Assembly (NCBI GenBank): GCA_017993505.1 | Contig: JAGOMP010000018.1 | Location: 1 to 50,442 of the forward strand | Direction of reading: 5' to 3' | DNA from: Planctomycetota bacterium | Lineage (GTDB): Bacteria; Planctomycetota; Uabimicrobiia; Uabimicrobiales; JABWCH01 | Length of the DNA stretch: 50,442 bases | Shown: positions 1 to 7,546 of the stretch, one piece after another | Layout of the letters: the number at the start of each line of letters is the position of its first letter | Position numbering within the stretch: the stretch's first letter is position 1 | The notes under the pieces: model-generated | What the model was told of the DNA's origin: nothing | Seen by the model: the letters and a program-made list of their open reading frames with translations, nothing else | The model's database searches: none | Translations under genes and position numbers: made by a program

Positions 1-401
1 AAAAAATAAATTATATTGACAAAATCAAACTTAAAAATTTGAAAAAGTTAATATAATTTCAAGGTAAAATTTTGCAGAAAAATTTTACCTCAGAGATAGT
101 ATGTCCACACATAAAAACTTGAAAACACTAAGATTAATCATAATAACTTATTAAATTACAATAACTTACATAAATTATTATCATCATTTTCTATCAATTT
201 TTCATCAAAATTCTTTCAAAAAATCACCAATTTTTTTTCTCACTAGAAAATTCTTCCTGTTGCCATCCAAATCGCTTTTTTTCCACTACAAAATCTTCTG
301 AAATTCTCTCTAATTTTTCCAAAATCTCTCCAATTTTTCTCAAAATTGGAAAAATTCTCTCTTTTTTTTCAAATTTTTTTCTTTTCCTCAGAGTATATTT
401 T
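1..401. other. Gene-free A+T-rich stretch at left edge
   Basis: No credible reading frame is present. The left end is A+T-rich. A short perfect hairpin sits at 62-90 (12-base arms reading AGGTAAAATTTT and its complement) and could be the terminator of a gene beyond the edge, although no clear T-run follows on either strand. From about 230 to 400 the plus strand becomes pyrimidine-rich, with repeated AATTTTTC and CTCTC words (for example AAATTCTCTC near 300 and AAATCTCTCC near 322), and grades into the CCCCAGAG repeat field. Confidence 0.5.
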
Positions 402-1080
402 CCCCAGAGTAGATTCGCACTCGTTTTTCCCCGGAGAAAAGGAAGACCATATTTTCACGCATTCACGCATTTCTACGTAATCTAACGCATTGTGACGAAT
501 TTCATTTCACGTTTCTTTCTAATGCGTTTCTCCCCAGAGCAATATTTTCCCCTGGAGCAACATTCAACATTTACCTCCCAAAGTATATTCCCCAGATCAT
601 ATTATCCCCAGAGTAGATTCGCACTCGTTTCTCCCCAGAGAAAAGGAAGACCATGTTTCCACGCATTCACGCATTTCTACGTAATCTAACGCATTATGGC
701 GAATTTCATTTCACGTTTCTTTCTAATGCGTTTCTCCCCAGAGCAATATTTTCCCCCAGAGAAACATTTACCTCCTCAGAGTATATTCCCCAGAGCATAT
801 TCCCCAGAGCAGAGTAATATTTTTCCCCAGAGCAATATTTACCTCCCCAGAGCAGATGAACAGATTTTCCCCAGAGCATATTCCCTATATTCCCTAAGCA
901 GATGAACAGATTTTCCCCAGAGCATATTCCCTATATTCCCTAGAGCAATACAGAGCAATATTAACGCATTGTGACGAATTTCATTTCATGTTTCTTTCTA
1001 ATGCGTTTCTCCCCAGAGTAATATTTCTCCCCAGAGTATATTTTCCCCAGAGCAGATGAACAGATTTTCCCCAGAGTAAT
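402..1080. repeat. CCCCAGAG-rich modular repeat field
   Basis: The word CCCCAGAG occurs 16 times on the plus strand between 403 and 1078, usually as TTTTCCCCAGAG or TTCTCCCCAGAG, along with variants such as CCCCGGAG. Larger modules are also duplicated. A unit of about 175 bases at 404-579 recurs at 607-782 with few changes, and a core that starts AACGCATTGTGACG recurs at 963-1020. A 46-base unit containing AGCAGATGAACAGA is directly repeated at about 851-943. Spacing between the short words is irregular and the spacers are themselves repeated, so this is not a CRISPR array. No gene is supported here. Function is unknown; clustered protein-binding sites or a transcribed repetitive RNA are possibilities. 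Confidence 0.7.
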
Positions 1081-1086
1081 ATTTTT

Positions 1087-1130
1087 AGCAAAAAAAGAGA
1101 GAGACGTTTGGTTAGTCTCTCTCTTTGCTA
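1087..1130 (-). terminator. Intrinsic terminator of pckA
   Basis: Read on the minus strand, a perfect stem AGAGAGAGAC / GTCTCTCTCT with a 9-base loop is followed directly by a run of seven T. It lies about 50 bases beyond the pckA stop codon and is well formed for termination of that gene. Confidence 0.75.
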
Positions 1131-1180
1131 GAAAGGGGGCTGTGTCAGTCCCCTCTGTTTTTTTCTATTACTATTGTCTG

Positions 1181-2911
1181 TTAGATTTTGATTTGTAGTT
1201 TGCTGAGAAGTGTCTCAAGGAGTTCTGGTTTGTCTTTGAGATCGGAGGTGTTGAGGTATTCTTTGCGTTGGTTGAATCTATTTTCAAAGAGTTGTTTGTA
1301 TGCTTCGGGATCTTTGATGTTGGTGGCATCGTATTTTTCTAGGTATTCTGGGGCAATTTTTGTAATGGATTCTTTGGCAGGAATCATGGCACCAGGTAAA
1401 ACTGTCCAAGGTTCCCATTCTAGTTCGTTGCAAAGGATAGCAGTGTTGAGTCGTAGACTGAGTTTGAGTGGAATGTCCACTGTTTTTTCATTACCAGCCC
1501 AGAATACACCAGAGTTGAAGCAATAGCATTCAGCACCTGCTTCTAGAACTTTGTAGAATCCTTCGCAGTCTTTGTAAAGTTCGTATACTCGGAAAGGATT
1601 GGCAAAAGGTTCAAATACAAGTTTTTTCATTTCTTCGATGGATACGTTTTCTGCTGCTGTTCGTTTTGTCATGAGAGTAGCACCCATGGCAACAGCTAGG
1701 TATTTATCATCGAATTTGATAACTGGAGGCAATGTTTCGTCTTTCATAATCCAACATAGAGCATGGGGAAAGGAACATTGATTGATATATGTATTGGCAC
1801 CAAGTAGGTCTCTATCAAAAATGGCTCTACCGTTTTTATTTCGTATATCTTGTCCTAGAATGCGAAGTTCTCCATCTATTGGTAAGACAGCATTGTTTTG
1901 GCTTGAAATGCAGTATTTCCAGTCTGGGTGATCCATTTCTCTACTGTCTGTTTTATCAAATAGAGTGGGTTCCCAAACGCGGCAGAGTTTGTTTTCAATA
2001 TCGATTTGATAGGCATCGTCATGAAGAATTTTTCGTTTGAATCCTGCTGGTAGTGTGCCAGCATGGTCGTGAGAATTGGTATAGGAAGATTTTCCACTAC
2101 CAGAAAGACCAAAAAAGGAAATAGAGCGTTTGCCTAATGGATGGTATTTTGGATCTTCGCATTCTGTAAAGTCTATTTCTTTGATGCCTGCATGGCAAGC
2201 TACTTGACCAAGTCTCATACCAGAAGACCAAGCTAAGGTGAGTGTACCTTTTTTTCTTTCTCCGAAATATGTCATACCTAGGTTGACAACAACGTTTTCA
2301 TAAGGATCAAATAGGGCAAGACCTTTTGGATAATCAGGGTGTCTCCAAGAGGGATCAGAAATGAAGATGATGTCCTGAATAGGAAGAGGATCACTATTGT
2401 CGTATTCTTTTTTGCAAATTTCATAGGGTGTGAAGTTATGATACCAGTTCCAAACATTGTTAGCATCTTCTACTGTTGCAATCATGTGTGCTTTGATCAT
2501 AAGACCTGGATCAAGACCAATGACTGCTTCTGCTTGGATTAAAGGTTTTTTTTGCATTTCATAGACTGCATCCATGAGAATGTCTCGTAATTCTTTTTTT
2601 TGTTCTTCTGAGGCTCTATCATAGAATCTACGAGCCTGTGCAGCTCGTCCTACAACCTTGCCAGTATATTCATTTAGAATAGTTGCATTTTTAGGTAAAC
2701 GGTAACGTTTTCTTGCGACTTCGTAAATGGGCATGTCTGTGATAGTTACACTGGCTTGTTGAGATGCCAATTTATACGCACGCTCTGGAGTTAAAATTTC
2801 ACGAGGAAATTCAGGATTTTTGTGATACAATAAAGTACTTGCAATTGCACGAATAGGCGACATTTTTTTAATGTCGTCTTTGTAAAATTCATAGGTAGGT
2901 TGACTAGACAT
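1181..2911 (-). CDS. pckA: Phosphoenolpyruvate carboxykinase (ATP type)
   Basis: Cytosolic enzyme that interconverts oxaloacetate plus ATP and PEP plus CO2 plus ADP, at the junction of the TCA cycle with gluconeogenesis or anaplerosis. At 576 residues it is slightly longer than the E. coli enzyme (540). Visible motifs are TYFGERKKG at about 214-222 (the substrate/metal-lysine region of the family), the P-loop GLSGSGKSS at 268-276, and KRTAAEN further on. The second nucleotide/metal motif reads HDDAYQ (about 297-302) instead of the DDEH form of E. coli, so this belongs to a divergent ATP-type subgroup. The ATG has an AAGGG element about 10 bases upstream. It is transcribed alone, divergently from the CxxCxxCC gene, and ends in a good terminator. 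In fermenting bacteria this enzyme often runs towards oxaloacetate; the direction here cannot be told. Confidence 0.93.
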   Translation of the reverse strand: MSSQPTYEFYKDDIKKMSPIRAIASTLLYHKNPEFPREILTPERAYKLASQQASVTITDMPIYEVARKRYRLPKNATILNEYTGKVVGRAAQARRFYDRASEEQKKELRDILMDAVYEMQKKPLIQAEAVIGLDPGLMIKAHMIATVEDANNVWNWYHNFTPYEICKKEYDNSDPLPIQDIIFISDPSWRHPDYPKGLALFDPYENVVVNLGMTYFGERKKGTLTLAWSSGMRLGQVACHAGIKEIDFTECEDPKYHPLGKRSISFFGLSGSGKSSYTNSHDHAGTLPAGFKRKILHDDAYQIDIENKLCRVWEPTLFDKTDSREMDHPDWKYCISSQNNAVLPIDGELRILGQDIRNKNGRAIFDRDLLGANTYINQCSFPHALCWIMKDETLPPVIKFDDKYLAVAMGATLMTKRTAAENVSIEEMKKLVFEPFANPFRVYELYKDCEGFYKVLEAGAECYCFNSGVFWAGNEKTVDIPLKLSLRLNTAILCNELEWEPWTVLPGAMIPAKESITKIAPEYLEKYDATNIKDPEAYKQLFENRFNQRKEYLNTSDLKDKPELLETLLSKLQIKI

Positions 2912-2990
2912 GATTATTATACCCTTAAATATACGTTGTATAAAACAAAACCTTATATTGTATTGTACTATTAGATTTTTATTTTACAAG

Positions 2991-3063
2991 CTTTTTTTAA
3001 AAGATTCTGTATTGATAGAAAGTAGCATTATATTTTTAGTCTTTTTTTAAAAGATTCTGTATT
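2991..3063. repeat. 23-base direct repeat between divergent genes
   Basis: The 23-base string that starts CTTTTTTTAAAAGATTC and ends TGTATT occurs exactly at 2991-3013 and 3041-3063, a period of 50 bases. It lies in the 194-base gap between the divergent starts of pckA (2911) and the gene at 3106. The position and spacing suit paired operator or upstream promoter elements; this is inference from layout only. Confidence 0.6.
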
Positions 3064-3105
3064 TAGGGAAATAGGAATTATATATCTTAAAAAATAGGAA
3101 TTGTT

Positions 3106-3483
3106 ATGTATGCAAAAGCATTTCAAGAATTAGAAAGTATTTATGAAGATTTGGAATCTGAACTTGCAAAATTAAATGTAAAATGTCAATGTTGTGGGGA
3201 ATGTTGTAATTTTTCAACAAATGGAATGCGTCTTTATATTTACCATATAGAAGAATTGTATAGCATGGAAAAAAATCAACAACCTTATACATTGCAACAA
3301 GGCATTTGTTGTTTTCAAAAAGATAATCTTTGTACAAGTCATATTTATAGACCTCTAGGTTGTAGAACGCAATTTTGCACGATTACTTTACAAGATATAT
3401 ATGAACAATATGCACATCAAATAATTTTGCTAGAACAAAAATATAATATTGATTATGAGTATAAGGAGGCATTTTTAGATTGA
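3106..3483 (+). CDS. CxxCxxCC (YkgJ-type) small cysteine protein
   Basis: A 125-residue protein of the YkgJ / zinc- or iron-chelating CxxCxxCC family (Pfam PF03692 by motif recognition). The signature CQCCGECC lies near residue 28-35 and the later cysteines follow as expected: CCF (about 69-70), LCTSH (about 76) and the pair GCRTQFC (about 86-92). The N-terminal 25 residues form a short acidic helix. The family is thought to bind a metal, possibly an iron-sulfur cluster or zinc, but its function is not established. It stands alone downstream of the 23-base repeats and is followed by a 15-base-pair hairpin. A second, differently built member lies at 25729-26073. Confidence 0.8.
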   Translation: MYAKAFQELESIYEDLESELAKLNVKCQCCGECCNFSTNGMRLYIYHIEELYSMEKNQQPYTLQQGICCFQKDNLCTSHIYRPLGCRTQFCTITLQDIYEQYAHQIILLEQKYNIDYEYKEAFLD

Positions 3484-3532
3484 TTTATGACTTAACAAGT
3501 ATGGTAGCAGATTTTTTTGAGGGTAGTATAAG

Positions 3533-3578
3533 ATAATGTGGAAATTATTTTGATATTTCAGAGTAATTTCCACATTAT
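3533..3578. terminator. Bidirectional hairpin between convergent genes
   Basis: Perfect 15-base-pair inverted repeat (ATAATGTGGAAATTA and its complement) with a 16-base loop. It lies between the convergent ends of the CxxCxxCC gene (3483) and the BCCT transporter gene (3607), where it can end transcripts from both sides. Confidence 0.65.
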
Positions 3579-3606
3579 ATTTACTATGTATGAAATAGTT
3601 ATATGT

Positions 3607-5190
3607 TTATTCTACTTGTTTTTTGTTTTCTTGAAAATATTTATTGGCGTCTTTAAAGAAGCTGATTGCAATTAATATAATAATAATACCGATAGGAAAT
3701 GCAGCGATGATAGACAATGAATAAAGTTGTTGTCGGCTACTTTCTGCAAAAACAAGTGCTATGGGCAGTAAAATAAATAAGATTGCCCAATAAATTCGAA
3801 CTCGTTTATCAGGTTCTTGGTCGTGGTCTAGTTGTTTATAGGTATAAGAAGAAATAACCATAGTAATAGCATCAAATGTAGTTGCATAGAAAGCAATCAT
3901 TGTAATTACAAGAAGACCTAGAGCCACTTTTGGTAAAGGGAGTGTGTTAAAAATATTAATAATGGCTTGGTATGCATCTCCAGTTGCTGCAATGCTTCCT
4001 GCTACATCAAGAACACCTGATGTTTGTTGTCGAAGACCATAATTTCCTAAGATGATAAAGGAGGCAAAAGTTCCTGCTAATCCCCAGAAGTATCCTCCAA
4101 ATACAGTATTTCTAATAGTTCGTCCTTTACTGATGACACCAATAAAGAAGGGTGTTGCAATGCACCATGCCATCCAATATGCCCAATAGAAAATGGTCCA
4201 ATTTTGTGGGAAAGAGGGTTCTGTACGACTTGGATCCATCCAAGTGGAAATTCGAATAAAGTTTTGTGCTAAATTTCCAATAGCAGTGATGCCTGTTTCA
4301 ATGATGTATCTAGTTTCATTGCCTAGAAATAGGAAGTAGGCAAGTAAAATAAAGAAAATGTAGACACAAATATTGGCAAGTTTTGCAACTCCTAACATTC
4401 CAAACCAAATGGTAATGGTATAGACTGTAGCAATAGTAAGTAGGATGAGTATAGTCACCATTCTGCTTTGTTCAATTCCTAGAATATGAGTGGTAGCTGT
4501 AGCAAGTAGAGGTGTGGCTAGGGAAAAAGTAGTGCTTGTGCCTGCCAATAGGGCAAAAACAGAGATAATGTCAATGGTTTTTGTCCAAAAGTTTTTTTGT
4601 TTAGCAGGTATGAGAGGATGGCATGCTTCTGAAAATTTTTGGCGTTTAATGCCTCGAACGTGGAGCATAAATCCAAAAGGAATTGCTAAGACAATGTAGA
4701 AACTCCAAGGAATTGGTCCCCAGTGAGATAAGGCAAATGTGGGTGCCCAATCTTGTAAACTTCCCATTGTTTGTGTGTGAGGATCTGCATAATAAAGTGC
4801 CCATTCGTGCAAGGAGAAAAATAAGATATCTGCTGCCATGGTAGAAGTAAATATCATGGCTCCCCATTGAAAAGTGCCATATTGTGGTTTATCAATGTTA
4901 CCTAATTTAATGTCTCCATATTTGGAGATTGCCATGTACATGGTACAAAGCACGCAACCCATTCCCATAAGAATATAATAGGAACCAAGTTGATCACTAA
5001 AAAAATTACGAATGTTTTCAAGTGTAGTGTTAGATTTTTCAGGTGAAAAAGAGAATAAAAAACAGAGAATGACAATACAGCAAAGAGGTACAAACATAAT
5101 TCGTTTGTCTAGTTTTCGCAGGAGGGATTCTTTTGTTTTTGGTGCAGAAGATGAGTTGTCTGCAACTTTATTTTCTATAGGTTCTTGCAT
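3607..5190 (-). CDS. BCCT-family choline/betaine/carnitine transporter
   Basis: Inner-membrane secondary transporter of the betaine/carnitine/choline (BCCT) family; 527 residues with about 12 hydrophobic segments. The family signature in the central helices is clear: YWAYWMAWCIATPF followed by SKGRTIRN (about residues 320-345), preceded by GTFQWGAMIF and LLAGTSTTFSLATP. The hydrophilic N-terminus of about 28 residues lies ahead of the first helix. The start is supported by AAAGGAAAT upstream of the ATG. It lies 174 bases downstream of a LicC-like gene and a LicA-like gene on the same strand, so choline import for phosphorylcholine activation is the likely role. An osmoprotective betaine transporter cannot be excluded. 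Confidence 0.88.
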   Translation of the reverse strand: MQEPIENKVADNSSSAPKTKESLLRKLDKRIMFVPLCCIVILCFLFSFSPEKSNTTLENIRNFFSDQLGSYYILMGMGCVLCTMYMAISKYGDIKLGNIDKPQYGTFQWGAMIFTSTMAADILFFSLHEWALYYADPHTQTMGSLQDWAPTFALSHWGPIPWSFYIVLAIPFGFMLHVRGIKRQKFSEACHPLIPAKQKNFWTKTIDIISVFALLAGTSTTFSLATPLLATATTHILGIEQSRMVTILILLTIATVYTITIWFGMLGVAKLANICVYIFFILLAYFLFLGNETRYIIETGITAIGNLAQNFIRISTWMDPSRTEPSFPQNWTIFYWAYWMAWCIATPFFIGVISKGRTIRNTVFGGYFWGLAGTFASFIILGNYGLRQQTSGVLDVAGSIAATGDAYQAIINIFNTLPLPKVALGLLVITMIAFYATTFDAITMVISSYTYKQLDHDQEPDKRVRIYWAILFILLPIALVFAESSRQQLYSLSIIAAFPIGIIIILIAISFFKDANKYFQENKKQVE

Positions 5191-5270
5191 ATGGAAAGAT
5201 TTCCTTTCAGATTTTGTAATCTAATTAGATTTTGTAATTTAGTTGATAGAATATTAATTATTAGTATAGA

Positions 5271-5340
5271 TTATAAAAGAGTGATATGCGAGATGCATTT
5301 CACTCTTTTATAAGAGCGAAATGCATCTACATTCACTCTT
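5271..5340. promoter_or_regulatory. Overlapping, mutually exclusive hairpins upstream of the transporter gene
   Basis: One perfect 14-base-pair inverted repeat pairs 5271-5284 with 5300-5313. A second, 11 base pairs, pairs 5291-5301 (AGATGCATTTC) with 5318-5328. The loop and right arm of the first contain the left arm of the second, so both cannot form at once. A third copy of the short element CACTCTTT occurs at 5334-5340. All lie in the 174-base gap between the licC-like stop and the BCCT start. The layout recalls an attenuator, but no T-run follows on the minus strand, so a processing site or weak terminator is equally possible. Confidence 0.45.
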
Positions 5341-5364
5341 TGATCAGGATGAGTATGTTGTATA

Positions 5365-6252
5365 TTAACTAGCTAGCAATGATTCTAGCTCTTGTACAAG
5401 TTCTTCTGTCTTGTACAAATAATAGTATTGTTCTTGGTGGCAGTGGAATTGAAATCCAATGGCTTCCGCATCTTGTTTTATTGGTTTGATATTAATGATA
5501 TCTTCTTCTAGGCAATGGAGTTTTTGACAGATTGTTTGTAAAATTTTAGAGCCAGAATTTGTTTTGTAGGTAGGGTCGTATTGACGTAAATCTTCTAAGC
5601 TGTCGAATTCTAACATCAAACCGTTTTTATATTTTTTAGCATACATATCGAATTCATCAAGGTGTTGGATATAGAGGTCTTCCCAATACATGTTTGCTGC
5701 ATTGGGATCGTGGTATGCTTGTTCAAGGTACGGAATTAGTTTATTAGAAAATTCACGGGTAAAAAAAACATGCCCTGTCATAGTCCAAGAATCTCGACCG
5801 CCTATTTGGACATTTATAATTCTGTCGTTTTTATCTGTCTTGACACACCATTCGTCTGTTTCCCCTTCATCGTATTTTACAGAGTAATAGGCATGAGGCT
5901 CGTGAGATTGGAAAAGGTTCATGGTATAGTACATATCTACAGTACAAATATAGCTGTTTTTTAAATATTGTCTTGCTACATACAAGGTTGAGTGGTTGTT
6001 TTTAATATTGTATTCGTTATTTTCTAGTAGGATGACATTGTATTTGTCTTGTAAGTATTGAAATTTTTCTTTTTGGTAGCCAAGGACAACAATAATTTCT
6101 TTAATCCCACATTCTTGTAGTTGTCTTATTTGGCGTTCAATGAGAATTTCGCCATGCACTCTGAGTAATGCTTTAGGGCATTCATAGGATAGAGGAGCCA
6201 TGCGAGAGGCAGCACCAGCTGCCATTAAAATTGCATTATCTACTGGGATCAT
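5365..6252 (-). CDS. LicC-like phosphocholine cytidylyltransferase (sugar-nucleotidyltransferase fold)
   Basis: A 295-residue nucleotidyltransferase. The N-terminus holds AILMAAGAASRMAPLS and then CPKALL (residues 7-28), the nucleotide-binding loop of the LicC / NTP_transferase family. NNEYNIKNNHSTLYVA (about 77-92) matches the LicC region that precedes the catalytic aspartate in CTVDMYY. The expected reaction is CTP plus phosphocholine to CDP-choline plus pyrophosphate, in the cytosol. It is about 60 residues longer than typical LicC; the extra C-terminal part (from about 235) is rich in Cys, His and Tyr and I do not recognise it. The ATG is preceded by GGAAAGGA. It lies 27 bases downstream of the LicA-like gene, so the two are probably one operon. 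Phosphoethanolamine or a sugar phosphate would be alternative substrates. Confidence 0.78.
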   Translation of the reverse strand: MIPVDNAILMAAGAASRMAPLSYECPKALLRVHGEILIERQIRQLQECGIKEIIVVLGYQKEKFQYLQDKYNVILLENNEYNIKNNHSTLYVARQYLKNSYICTVDMYYTMNLFQSHEPHAYYSVKYDEGETDEWCVKTDKNDRIINVQIGGRDSWTMTGHVFFTREFSNKLIPYLEQAYHDPNAANMYWEDLYIQHLDEFDMYAKKYKNGLMLEFDSLEDLRQYDPTYKTNSGSKILQTICQKLHCLEEDIINIKPIKQDAEAIGFQFHCHQEQYYYLYKTEELVQELESLLAS

Positions 6253-6279
6253 AATCCTTTCCTTTCTCTTCTTCCTATT

Positions 6280-7173
6280 TTATATATTTTTCATTTCTTC
6301 TTTGATGATGGGATAGTAATTTTCAATATAAGAATATTGTAGGTTAGTATAGTCTCCAAAATCAACACCGCAGATTTTTTTGTATTCTGCCCAAATTCCC
6401 CAGAGAAATCCAGCAATACAGGCATATGCATAAATTTTTAAACGGCGTGCAAGTTTGCATTTTCCTTGGCAGTAAATACAAATTAATTTGTCAAATTCTT
6501 CTTTATTATAACCAGCGTAAATTGTAAACATGGCAATGTCAAGGTCTTGGTCTTGCATTCCAGCATATTCCCAATCAATCATAAATACTTGATTTTGTTG
6601 GTTGTTCAATAAAAAGTTGTCATGGTTAGAATCAATGTGTGACAAGTAAAAAGGTTGGGCATATTTTTGAATAAAATCTCTGAGTTCATAGACTTTTTCT
6701 TTGTTTTCTTGGTAATTGCTGAATTCTGAGCCATGGTCTGCAATCAATTTATCATATTTTTCAATGTTATCGTAAATAGCAAAGGAATAGTCCATTGTAA
6801 GTTTCAAATTATGGAATGCTCGCAATGCATTCATGCTAATTTCAACTTCTTCCCAATTTCTTGGATCACAATTTTGCACATTATCTAAATATTCTGTAAT
6901 TTTATAAGAATTTTCAGCAGAAAGATAAACCATGGGATCTGTAATATTGTACTCTGCAATTGTTTGGTATACGTTATATTCCATTTTGCGATTTACAAGT
7001 TCAGCAGATCCTTTGCCAGGTATTCTGATAATGTATCGTTTTTGATCGACATCAAATACATAAGAATCATTAGTCATTCCATTTTTCATAGCTTGGATAT
7101 TTTTGATGTCTTTAATATCACATTGAAACACTTGCGAGATAAATTCTAATGCTGTATAATTTAATAAACTCAT
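6280..7173 (-). CDS. LicA-like choline kinase
   Basis: A 297-residue kinase of the choline kinase / aminoglycoside phosphotransferase fold. The catalytic loop reads SHIDSNHDNFLLN (about residues 178-190) and the metal-binding segment IDWEYAGMQDQDLDIA (about 198-213), both characteristic of LicA/choline kinases. The glycine-rich segment MKNGMTNDSYVF near the N-terminus contacts ATP. The predicted reaction is choline plus ATP to phosphocholine. Together with the downstream LicC-like gene and BCCT transporter it makes a lic1-style choline uptake and activation set. No LicD-like transferase, which would attach phosphocholine to a surface glycan, is found in the window, so the acceptor is unknown. 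Confidence 0.83.
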   Translation of the reverse strand: MSLLNYTALEFISQVFQCDIKDIKNIQAMKNGMTNDSYVFDVDQKRYIIRIPGKGSAELVNRKMEYNVYQTIAEYNITDPMVYLSAENSYKITEYLDNVQNCDPRNWEEVEISMNALRAFHNLKLTMDYSFAIYDNIEKYDKLIADHGSEFSNYQENKEKVYELRDFIQKYAQPFYLSHIDSNHDNFLLNNQQNQVFMIDWEYAGMQDQDLDIAMFTIYAGYNKEEFDKLICIYCQGKCKLARRLKIYAYACIAGFLWGIWAEYKKICGVDFGDYTNLQYSYIENYYPIIKEEMKNI

Positions 7174-7546
7174 ATATATTTCACTTTTTCTACAATAAAA
7201 ATTATTGTTATAAGAATGGTATTTATATTTTAAAATATTGTTATTACAATGATATTTTCAAAAATTTTATACAATGTACATTATATATATATTACATTAT
7301 AATTGTATATTGTGTAATAATATTGTAGCAAAAAGTATACCAATACAATATAGATATAAAATCTGATCTAATGATCCATTATATAAAGACTTATTCTATA
7401 AGATATAAAGTGAAAAAAGTATATGAAAGAAAAATCTTGCATAGTTTATTCTTAGGTGCAAGAAAAATCTTGCACCTAAGAATAATTTTATTGAAAAAAA
7501 AAGAGTGATCCAAGACTAGACCACTCTTTTTTGATGTATGATTTTA
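7174..7546. other. Intergenic region with two strong hairpins
   Basis: No gene is seen. The right part (7174-7440) is very A+T-rich and must contain the promoter of the choline operon, but no convincing -35/-10 pair can be singled out. At 7446-7485 there is a perfect 18-base-pair inverted repeat (TTATTCTTAGGTGCAAGA and its complement) with an AAAA loop. The terminator of the first giant gene follows at 7494-7532. Confidence 0.6.
7494..7532 (-). terminator. Intrinsic terminator of giant gene copy 1
   Basis: On the minus strand AAAAAAGAGTG pairs with CACTCTTTTTT around a 14-base loop and is followed by a T-run. It sits directly after the stop of the giant gene at 7547. The symmetry of its A and T tails means it can also act on the plus strand. 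Confidence 0.7.

Noticed and set aside
16..57. TTGACA and TATAAT as a sigma-70 promoter
   Set aside because: The two boxes are 30 bases apart, far beyond the usual 16-18, and no gene follows.
603..613. DnaA-box-like TTATCCCCA as a hint of a replication origin
   Set aside because: Only one such site with a mismatch; it is part of the CCCCAGAG repeat. No dnaA, dnaN or gyr gene nearby.
492..905. Two small plus-strand frames with the same opening residues (NFISRFFLMRFSPEQYF)
   Set aside because: They are the same stretch of the CCCCAGAG repeat field read twice. No ribosome-binding site, repetitive composition, different ends. Treated as non-coding repeats.
1131..1168. Second terminator-like hairpin AGGGG/CCCCT with a T-run on the plus strand
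   Set aside because: Stem of only 5 pairs with an 11-base loop, and no plus-strand gene ends here. It may be chance.
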